DNA of 64,000 nucleotides from Thalassococcus sp. S3 (GTDB taxonomy: Bacteria; Pseudomonadota; Alphaproteobacteria; Rhodobacterales; Rhodobacteraceae): assembly GCF_004216475.1 (NCBI RefSeq), contig NZ_CP022303.1, positions 496,001 to 560,000 on the forward strand. The letters are read 5' to 3'. The position numbers and the translations under genes are program-made. Shown here piece after piece: positions 58,027 to 64,000 of this stretch. The notes beneath the pieces are model-generated. The model ran no database searches and was not told the DNA's origin. It saw nothing but the letters and a program-made list of their open reading frames with translations. Within the stretch, counting starts at the first letter, position 1; each line of letters opens with the position of its first letter.

Positions 58027-58706
58027 GATACAGGACCTTTCGCATTCTTCTCTATCCGCCGACGCATTTCGTGAATGGCAGCCTCGGGACTGGTGAGGAT
58101 TGGAATTCTTGTCGCAGTCCGCACCTGGTCCGCCGCCCCCGCCATTGAGAACTGTCCAAGCATGATCACATCGGCATCCGTGACTTGGGACGCGCATTTT
58201 GCGATGAGTTGATCGTGCTTCAAATCATCTCCGTCACGTTTGGCGTCAAGCGCACCTTCGCAGAAATGGGATGTGATCTGTGCCTTGCTGCCGCGTGCTG
58301 CCGCTGACGCACGAAACTCATCCTCCATTCCGGCTGCTGCGGGTCCGAACGTCGTGATCATTGCAACGCGGTCTCCATGTGCGAAGGCAGCGTCGAACAT
58401 GGCCTCATTGGGTTTCATGACAGGAATCGGGCTGCCATCTGCGGCGTCTTCAATGGCTTCGCCAAAGGCGGAGCAGGTGAAGAGCACGCCCTGCGATCCG
58501 GCGCACTCTGCGTATTTCGCCAGACCTACTATACGGTCCCAGAGTGCAAGCGTGAGGTCATCCGACTTCTGCCGATCAATTGATAGACCTTCTTCAAGGA
58601 TCGTCATGGTCTCAGCCTCGGGCCAGAGTCGCGCGGCTGCAGTTTCGATGGGATCAACGGCGACACGCGTTGCATGTATGAGGGCGATGCGAGGACGCTC
58701 AATCAT
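58020..58706 (-). CDS. Asp/Glu racemase superfamily protein with a single catalytic-site Cys
   Basis: 228 codons from ATG 58706. RIALIHATRVAVDPIETAAA, GVLFTCSAFGEAIEDAADGS (Cys78), PVMKPNEAMFDAAF and ADVIMLGQFSMAGAADQV place it in the Asp/Glu/hydantoin racemase fold. The second catalytic Cys expected in the C-terminal half is replaced (LGQFSM), so a two-base racemase mechanism is unlikely; arylmalonate-decarboxylase-like or isomerase chemistry is possible. Similar proteins are sometimes mislabelled arylsulfatase. It overlaps otnK by 7 nt, tying it to the tetronate pathway. Confidence 0.75.
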   Translation of the reverse strand: MIERPRIALIHATRVAVDPIETAAARLWPEAETMTILEEGLSIDRQKSDDLTLALWDRIVGLAKYAECAGSQGVLFTCSAFGEAIEDAADGSPIPVMKPNEAMFDAAFAHGDRVAMITTFGPAAAGMEDEFRASAAARGSKAQITSHFCEGALDAKRDGDDLKHDQLIAKCASQVTDADVIMLGQFSMAGAADQVRTATRIPILTSPEAAIHEMRRRIEKNAKGPVSC

Positions 58707-58729
58707 GTGCCAACCTCTGAAAGAAAGAA

Positions 58730-58757
58730 GGTGACACCGACCGGAGACGGCGTCACC
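58730..58757 (-). other. Hairpin between dehydrogenase and racemase-like genes
   Basis: GGTGAC/GTCACC plus CCG/CGG inner pairs in the 80-nt gap, the only gap in the operon larger than 6 nt. It may stabilise or process the message after the first gene. Confidence 0.45.
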
Positions 58758-58786
58758 GAAAGCGCGGAGGGAGGGTCCGCGGGAAA

Positions 58787-59872
58787 TCAGGCCGCTATTG
58801 CTTCACGGGCAACAGCATCTGCCACAAAGCGCCCAAAAGCGTCTGTATTAATCGTGCCGCCAAGATCTCTTGTGCGCTTCGCCGGATCGTCAATGACAGC
58901 ATCAACAGCAGCCGCGATCGCATTGCCTGCATCCATCAACTTTTGAACACCACGCTGCTCTCCGAGCCACGTCAGCATCATCGCAGCAGAGAGAATGAGC
59001 GACGTGGGGTTGGCCACGTTTTTGCCCGCGATGTCGGGGGCGGAACCGTGTTGCGCTTGAGCACAGCACAGACCGGTTTCGGCATTGGCATTGATCGAGC
59101 CAGCAAGCCCAAGCGACCCTGAAAGTTCGGATGCGAGATCGGAGAGGATATCACCATAGAAATTGGTTGCGACCACAACGTCGTACTTTTCCGGCTGACG
59201 CACAAGCAGCGCCGCGAATGCGTCGACGATGAGTTCTTCCGTCTCGACCTCCGGAAAATCCTTCGCCACCTTGCGGAAGCACTCGAGGAACAGCCCATCG
59301 GTCATCAGAAACGAGTTGGCCTTGTGGATCGCCGCGACCTTTCGGTCGCGCTGCATGGCCAGCTTGAACGCCTCGCGGCAGATACGCATCGAGCCGTGCC
59401 GCGTAATTTTGCGCACTGATAGTGCCATGTCCGGATCAGGCATCATCTCACCGACCCCTTTGTGCATGTTGCGATCCGGGTAAAAGCCCTCTGTCGCTTC
59501 GCGCATGATGACGAGATCCATGCCCGCCGCCTTGTTGGGTAAAAAGTCACGCGAACGGGCAGGACGGACATTTGCGTAAAGATCGAGCCCTATCCGGAAA
59601 CCTGCCGAGACGTTACGACCGCCTTCTGCGACAGAGGGGTAGTCCATATGCGATTGGGTGCCCAGGATAACGCCATCGAACTCAGCCCGCGCCCGATCCA
59701 GAACCTCTTCACGCAAGGTGATGCCGTGCCTTTTAAGGCTGTCGAAGCCGGATTCTTCCTCGTGAAACGTCAGCCCTAGATCAAATCGATCGTTGGTCGC
59801 CTGCATAACTTGCAGTGTTGCGGCCATGATCTCCGGACCAATCCCATCGCAGGGCAGCGTCATGATTTTCAT
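58787..59872 (-). CDS. Isocitrate/isopropylmalate dehydrogenase family enzyme (tartrate/tetronate dehydrogenase candidate)
   Basis: 361 codons from ATG 59872, 5 nt after a GGAGGAG site. Beta-decarboxylating NAD(P) dehydrogenase: LPCDGIGPEIM, VRPARSRDF, MREATEGFYPDRN, AIHKANSFLMTDGLF (catalytic Lys), VVVATNFYGDILSDLASELS (metal Asp) and AQHGSAPDIAGKNVANPTSL. REATEGFY differs from leucine-pathway LeuB (RELTGGIYFG), so another 2-hydroxy-acid is oxidised. First gene of the sugar-acid operon; it may provide the 3-oxo acid for OtnK (inference). Confidence 0.82.
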   Translation of the reverse strand: MKIMTLPCDGIGPEIMAATLQVMQATNDRFDLGLTFHEEESGFDSLKRHGITLREEVLDRARAEFDGVILGTQSHMDYPSVAEGGRNVSAGFRIGLDLYANVRPARSRDFLPNKAAGMDLVIMREATEGFYPDRNMHKGVGEMMPDPDMALSVRKITRHGSMRICREAFKLAMQRDRKVAAIHKANSFLMTDGLFLECFRKVAKDFPEVETEELIVDAFAALLVRQPEKYDVVVATNFYGDILSDLASELSGSLGLAGSINANAETGLCCAQAQHGSAPDIAGKNVANPTSLILSAAMMLTWLGEQRGVQKLMDAGNAIAAAVDAVIDDPAKRTRDLGGTINTDAFGRFVADAVAREAIAA

Positions 59873-60166
59873 TTTTTGTACTCCTCCCGACCTGCTGGTC
59901 GCCTAGCTAACGCGTTTAGATTGGTCTTTTAAATATCAATATGCAATTTGCAATCCGAAAAAGCAATCACGCTCTACGCCTGATGAATGAGCGTTTGGCT
60001 CTGAATGGCCTGAATTGCGTATATATTCGAGTTCCTTTTTGCCTGTACAGGTTGTCGGTCAGGAAGTGGGGTACCCTTAGTCTGCATTTTTAGTTGACAA
60101 GATGCAATTCTTGTTCGTATTGCACTGAAAGTGATAAAAATGCAAAATGATCCAAGGGAGGAAACC
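59873..60166. promoter_or_regulatory. Divergent control region between the catabolic and transport operons
   Basis: 294 nt, visibly A+T-richer than its surroundings. It holds TGCAATTTGCA (59942-59952, perfect dyad), CCTGTACAGG (60042-60051, perfect) and the tctC promoter with its operator. TGCAA/TTGCA half-sites recur at 60103, 60120 and again near the GntR gene (63329-63339, 63389), suggesting one regulator. Confidence 0.5.
60094..60123 (+). promoter_or_regulatory. tctCBA promoter with embedded operator
   Basis: TTGACA at 60094-60099, 18-nt spacer, TATTGC at 60118-60123. The dyad ACAAGA-TGCAAT-TCTTGT (60097-60114) fills the space between the two boxes, an ideal repressor position. Confidence 0.55.
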
Positions 60167-61132
60167 ATGATCATGCGTCGAACCTTTACTCTGCTCGCAG
60201 CGGCGACTGTCGCTGCCGCACTGGCTGTGCCAGCAGCTGCCGAGGATTATCCATCCGAGCGATTGACCTACACGATTGCTTTCGGTCCGGGCGGTGGTAA
60301 TGACCGCATGTCGCGCACGGTCGTGGATGTGCTGCGGCAGTATGATCTTTACGGAAACGACATCGTGGTCGAGAACCGCGAAGGCGGCAGTGGCGCGGTT
60401 GGTTTCAGCTATGTCAGCCGGAAAGCGGGCGACCCGTATCGCCTGACCTCAACCAGCGGTAACTTCATCGGCACCCCACTCGTTGCCGACACGGATTGGA
60501 CCTATGCTGACTTTACACCCATTGGATTGTTGGCAAGCGACGCCATGCTGCTTGTCGTGCGCTCGGATTCGGATTTTAGCGATGTTGATACCTTTGTGGA
60601 CGCCGCCAATGCGGGCCGCGTGACAATTGCAGGCAGCGGGTCCGCTGGCCCCGAGCGCGTCACTGCAGCGCTCTTCGCGAAAGCAGCCGGGATCGAATTC
60701 GAGTATGTTCCAATCGGCTCGGGCGGTGAACTTGTGACCGCACTGACCTCTGGCAGTGTCGATGCGGTTGTTGCCAACCCGTCTGAAGTGGCCGGTCAGT
60801 TGGAAGCAGGCACACTGACGGCGTTGGCCTTCTCCGATTCCGCACGCAGCACGAACAATCCCGACGTGCCGACCTTCAAAGAGCTCGGCTACGACTTCAG
60901 CTTCTCCTTGCCGCGCGGCGTCGTGATGCCCAATGATCTCGACCCAGCCGTTCAGGAGTGGTGGATCGCAACCCTGAAGAAGGTCGTCGAAACCTCGGAA
61001 TGGCAGGAGTATCTGGTTAAGAACGGCATGTCCGGCAACCCGATCTGGGGTGACGAGTTCGCAAGCTATCTCGAAGAGACCAGCGAACAGTACCGGGCCA
61101 CGCTCGTTGAGATCGGCGCGATAACAGACTAG
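60167..61132 (+). CDS. tctC: Tripartite tricarboxylate transporter binding protein (TctC family)
   Basis: 321 codons from ATG 60167 with AGGGAGGA upstream; GTG 60131 and ATG 60140 precede that site and are rejected. Signal peptide to about residue 25 (ALAVPAAAE). Mature: YPSERLTYTIAFGPGGGNDR, IVVENREGGSGAVGFSYVSR, IAGSGSAGPERVTAALFA, DVPTFKELGYDFSFSLPRGV, the Bug/TctC pattern. Ligand may be a four-carbon sugar acid by context. Confidence 0.92.
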   Translation: MIMRRTFTLLAAATVAAALAVPAAAEDYPSERLTYTIAFGPGGGNDRMSRTVVDVLRQYDLYGNDIVVENREGGSGAVGFSYVSRKAGDPYRLTSTSGNFIGTPLVADTDWTYADFTPIGLLASDAMLLVVRSDSDFSDVDTFVDAANAGRVTIAGSGSAGPERVTAALFAKAAGIEFEYVPIGSGGELVTALTSGSVDAVVANPSEVAGQLEAGTLTALAFSDSARSTNNPDVPTFKELGYDFSFSLPRGVVMPNDLDPAVQEWWIATLKKVVETSEWQEYLVKNGMSGNPIWGDEFASYLEETSEQYRATLVEIGAITD

Positions 61133-61226
61133 CCGCAACGCGTTTCAGTGGGTGCAGGGAGACTGCGCCCACTGACAACCGAGAATTCAAATCTGCCTGA
61201 AACGATAAATCGGAAAGGGAGGTCCG

Positions 61227-61754
61227 ATGAAACAGTGGTTTGCAGCTGGTCTGCTTGTTTTGGCCGTTGGATACACGGCCTATGGTCTTAGCACACTGAC
61301 ATTACTGACATCCTCCGGGCGTCCGGCTGCCGGGTTCTTCCCGCTCGTTATCGGCGTGCTCTTGATCCTATCCTGCGCGGTCAACCTCTGGGGGGATCTG
61401 CGTGAATGGATAGAAGCAAAACAAACCGGCATCGTTGCAGTCCACCAAGCCGATCCAGAGGCGGAAGCCAAAGCCGATGCGCTCGGCGTGGACGCTCACG
61501 CGATCGATGGCGGCCCAGAATTCGGTCGGGATGTCCTGATCGCGTTTCTCTACATCTGTGGCTTCGTCGGGCTTCTGAACCTGTTGGGAGCGTTGCTCGC
61601 AATGATGGTCTTCATGTTTATCTTCCTGTTCACGTTCAATCGCCCGCACGTTGTCAGCAACCTGATCTACAGCGTCGCCTTGCCCGGCTTCCTTTACGGT
61701 CTCTTCAAAATCCTTCTGAACGCCTCGCTGCCTGTCGGCCCGCTCGGCTTTTAA
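61227..61754 (+). CDS. tctB: TTT transporter small membrane subunit (TctB)
   Basis: 175 codons with GGGAGG upstream. Four helices: LLVLAVGYTAYGLSTLTLL, AGFFPLVIGVLLILSC, FLYICGFVGLLNLLGALLAM and a C-terminal pair; a 45-residue charged loop lies in the middle. GRPAAGFFP is the TctB hallmark. 23 nt before tctA. Confidence 0.9.
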   Translation: MKQWFAAGLLVLAVGYTAYGLSTLTLLTSSGRPAAGFFPLVIGVLLILSCAVNLWGDLREWIEAKQTGIVAVHQADPEAEAKADALGVDAHAIDGGPEFGRDVLIAFLYICGFVGLLNLLGALLAMMVFMFIFLFTFNRPHVVSNLIYSVALPGFLYGLFKILLNASLPVGPLGF

Positions 61755-61777
61755 TCGTCCCCGAAAGGAAACGTCGG

Positions 61778-63316
61778 ATGCTCGCCGATATCGCTTCAAA
61801 TCTTGCCCTTGGCCTCAGCGTTGCTGCGTCGCCCGAAGGGTTTCTGTTTCTTGTCATTGGCGCGTTCCTTGGCATGATCGTCGGCCTGTTCCCAGGGTTT
61901 GGCCCGGCTGCCGGGATCGCTGTCCTGATCCCGATGACCTTTGGCCTCCAACCCACCATCGCGATCATCATGCTCGCCGGCATCTACTACGGCTCGATGT
62001 ATGGTGGGACGATCACGTCCATCCTGATCAACACGCCCGGCGAGTCTGCAACAGTCGCTTCGACAATCGATGGCTATCCCTTGGCCCAAAAGGGCAGAGC
62101 CGGTCCCGCACTTGTGATGCAGGCCATCTCATCGTTTTTTGGCGGCACCATCGGTGTGATCCTGATCACCGCACTTGCACCCTCACTCGCAAACTTCGCG
62201 GCGTCCTTCGGACCTTCCGAATACTTCCTGATCATCGCTGTGGGTCTGCTAATGCTCACCACGATGATGGGGAACAACAAATTTAAGGGGTTCATCTCTG
62301 CGCTGATTGGGTTTGCCATCGGAACAGTGGGGGTAGATGTTATGAGTGGCCAACAGCGCTACACGTTCGGCTCGCCTGAATTGATCGGCGGGGTCTACTT
62401 TGTTGCGGTTGCCATCGGTCTCTTTGGCATCGGTGAGTTGCTGCACTGCATCTTCAACGGCCAGCATCGCCAGCCCGCCAAACGTTTGCGGATCAGCTTC
62501 CGTGACAAGGAGTTCTGGCCCTCGCGCAAGGACTATCATGAGTCCCGCTGGACCTTCTGGCGCGGCTCCGCCATTGGCTTCATCGCCGGTGTCCTACCCG
62601 GCTCGGGAGCGACTCTCGGCTCGATCATTGGCTATTCCGTCGAGAAGAAAGTTGCGAATGATCCGGAGAAGTTCGGCAAAGGCGAGATGCGGGGTCTCGT
62701 GGCTCCTGAGGCTGCAAATAATGCCGCCTCCGCCGGTGCAATGGTTCCGCTTCTCTCCCTTGGAATCCCCGGATCGGGTGCAACCGCCGTCCTTTTGGGT
62801 GCGTTCCTCATGTGGGGTCTGCAGCCAGGCCCGCTGCTGATCGTCAACGACCCCGAATTCGTCTGGGGCCTCATCGCCAGCATGTATCTTGGCAATATGA
62901 TCCTGATCGCGATGAGCATCTTTGCCATCCCGCTTTTCGTGAAGTTTCTCGACATCCAATATGTGAATGTGGTGCCCGTGATCGTGCTCCTCTGTGTCAT
63001 TGGTGCGTTCGCCATCAATGCCAGTATCTTTGAGACTTGGATCCTCGTCCTCAGCGGATTGGTCGGCTTTGCCATGAAGTCCTACGGCTATTCCCCGGCC
63101 GCAACCGTGCTGGCGCTTGTCCTGGGCTCGATGGCGGAAGAAACCTTCCTGCAGACCTACATTATCTCGCAAGGTACCATGAACCTCTTCTGGGAGCGTC
63201 CGGTCTCTCTCGGGCTGTCGATCATCCTTTTGACGATCATCGTGGTGCCAATCCTGTTGTCCCTGCGCAGCCGAACAAAAGGTCGCCAAATAGACGCAAA
63301 CGGAGAGGCGTCTTAG
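61778..63316 (+). CDS. tctA: TTT transporter large membrane subunit (TctA)
   Basis: 512 codons from ATG 61778 with GAAAGGAA upstream. About twelve helices. IVGLFPGFGPAAGIAVLIPM and, in the second half, GVLPGSGATLGSIIGYSVEK are the paired family motifs; YYGSMYGGTITSILINTPGE and ANNAASAGAMVPLLSLGIPG are diagnostic. Sodium- or proton-driven uptake with TctC and TctB. Confidence 0.94.
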   Translation: MLADIASNLALGLSVAASPEGFLFLVIGAFLGMIVGLFPGFGPAAGIAVLIPMTFGLQPTIAIIMLAGIYYGSMYGGTITSILINTPGESATVASTIDGYPLAQKGRAGPALVMQAISSFFGGTIGVILITALAPSLANFAASFGPSEYFLIIAVGLLMLTTMMGNNKFKGFISALIGFAIGTVGVDVMSGQQRYTFGSPELIGGVYFVAVAIGLFGIGELLHCIFNGQHRQPAKRLRISFRDKEFWPSRKDYHESRWTFWRGSAIGFIAGVLPGSGATLGSIIGYSVEKKVANDPEKFGKGEMRGLVAPEAANNAASAGAMVPLLSLGIPGSGATAVLLGAFLMWGLQPGPLLIVNDPEFVWGLIASMYLGNMILIAMSIFAIPLFVKFLDIQYVNVVPVIVLLCVIGAFAINASIFETWILVLSGLVGFAMKSYGYSPAATVLALVLGSMAEETFLQTYIISQGTMNLFWERPVSLGLSIILLTIIVVPILLSLRSRTKGRQIDANGEAS

Positions 63317-63328
63317 GTCAGAACAGAC

Positions 63329-63393
63329 GCAATTTTGCACCTTAATGGCTGAAAAAGCCGATTATTGCTTATGCTTTTGGTCTAAAAGTGCAA
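63329..63393. promoter_or_regulatory. TGCAA elements before the GntR gene
   Basis: GCAATTTTGC (63329-63338, dyad) and TGCAA at 63389-63393, in the 145-nt gap between tctA and the regulator. They match the half-sites in the divergent region at 59942-60124, consistent with autoregulation. Confidence 0.35.
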
Positions 63394-63461
63394 TCTGGGT
63401 GAGGTGAAAAACCAGCAGCACAGCCCGGGTACCATGGAACTCTGAAGGACAAACCTCACGC

Positions 63462-64000
63462 ATGCGGACTAGCGACCTTCCCCAACGCATATCGCGGCGC
63501 CTCCTGCAAGATATCGCGGCAGGTAGCATCGAAGCCGGTCAGCACCTTGGCGCACAACAGCTGGCAGATCAATACGGTGTCTCCCGGACCCCTATTCGCG
63601 AAGCCATGAATATCCTTGAGGCCAAAGGCTTTCTCGTTCGACAGGAGAACCGGGGCTACTTCGTCGCCGACACTGATCCGGAAACCTTGACCGAAGTTCT
63701 GGACCAGCAGCCGGAGTCGCTCAACGATGCGTACCACCGGCTTGCAGAAGACTGGCTGACCGGACGCTTGCCAGAGGAAGTGACTGAGCAGTTTCTGCGT
63801 CAGCACTATAGTTGGTCAAAGGCCTGGACTAACGACATTCTGGTGCGCGCCGCCCGGGAAGGATGGATCGAGCGCAAAGAGGGTTATGGATGGCGCTTTT
63901 TGCCCGTCGCTAATACACCGGAAGCCTTCGATGAGATTTACCGGTTTCGCATGGCCATTGAACCCGCTGCGATGCTGGAGCCATCCTTTGAGTTGGATCG
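63462..64000 (+). CDS. GntR-family regulator with tandem winged-helix regions (partial)
   Basis: Open from ATG 63462 to the window edge (179 codons). Residues 5-70 are a GntR winged helix: RISRRLLQDIAAGSIEAGQH, LADQYGVSRTPIREAMNILE, and wing RQENRGYFVAD. Residues 88-152 read as a second, degenerate winged helix (RLAEDWLTGRLPEEVTEQFL, ILVRAAREGWIERKEGYGWR), then EAFDEIYRFRMAIEPAAMLE starts an FCD effector domain. It probably senses a sugar acid and controls the flanking transport and catabolic operons. The ribosome-binding site is weak (GAAGGAC, 15 nt upstream). Confidence 0.82.
   Translation, partial: MRTSDLPQRISRRLLQDIAAGSIEAGQHLGAQQLADQYGVSRTPIREAMNILEAKGFLVRQENRGYFVADTDPETLTEVLDQQPESLNDAYHRLAEDWLTGRLPEEVTEQFLRQHYSWSKAWTNDILVRAAREGWIERKEGYGWRFLPVANTPEAFDEIYRFRMAIEPAAMLEPSFELD

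Noticed and set aside
63347..63359. GGCT/AGCC hairpin as the tctA terminator
   Set aside because: Only a 4-bp stem and no T-run.

Overview
The window is a high-GC piece of an alphaproteobacterial chromosome. The protein sequences and gene order (long str-S10-spc-alpha block without rpsD or rpmJ, bztABCD transporter, Atp12-type chaperone, small families typical of marine Rhodobacteraceae) point to the Roseobacter group; no species can be named from the sequence alone.

Layout. 1-1.6 kb (minus): the start of a peptide/nickel-type ABC binding protein, a small DUF6525-like gene and a DUF1826 gene, divergent from an Rrf2 regulator (1.8-2.2 kb). 2.3-4.8 kb: two related DDDD-motif glycosyltransferase-like genes in convergent orientation around an EamA exporter. 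5.2-29.7 kb: the ribosomal block rpsL-rpsG-fusA-tuf-rpsJ-rplCDW-rplB-rpsS-rplV-rpsC-rplP-rpmC-rpsQ-rplNXE-rpsNH-rplFR-rpsE-rpmD ... rplO-secY-adk-rpsMK-rpoA-rplQ. It is interrupted at four places: a lipoprotein between fusA and tuf, a secreted unknown protein between rplW and rplB, a 2OG-Fe(II) oxygenase-like gene between rplP and rpmC, and a class III cyclase, a DsbA/HCCA-isomerase-like gene and a membrane protein between rpmD and rplO. Three of these sites carry terminator-like hairpins and the last is followed by a new promoter, so the block is several transcription units.

29.8-35.4 kb: DegP-like protease, rarA, crcB, rluC, HAD phosphatase and ATP12 chaperone, mostly overlapping by 1-4 nt. 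35.6-40.0 kb: bztABCD for acidic amino acids and their amides. 40.1-51.2 kb (mostly minus): sixA, a QueG-like ferredoxin and a sterol-desaturase-like gene; argB; engB, a MOSC gene and yidC; an EAL protein with a degenerate GGDEF; ttcA; two plus-strand genes (DUF3833 lipoprotein, DUF900 hydrolase); yidD, rnpA, rpmH. 51.5-55.1 kb: TVP38-type membrane protein, MerA-like flavoprotein and an orphan histidine kinase. tRNA-Arg(ACG) lies at 55.14 kb.

55.6-64.0 kb looks accessory. After a 400-nt spacer rich in palindromes comes a minus-strand operon (isopropylmalate/tartrate-dehydrogenase-like, Asp/Glu-racemase-like, 3-oxo-tetronate kinase OtnK, decarboxylase OtnC, RraA-like), divergent from a tripartite tricarboxylate-type transporter (tctCBA) and followed by a GntR regulator that runs off the window. 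Together they suggest uptake of a four-carbon sugar acid and its conversion to dihydroxyacetone phosphate, with an unusual front end: the usual 2-dehydrogenase and OtnI isomerase are absent. This locus and the oxygenase beside the L16 gene are the best candidates for undescribed biology.
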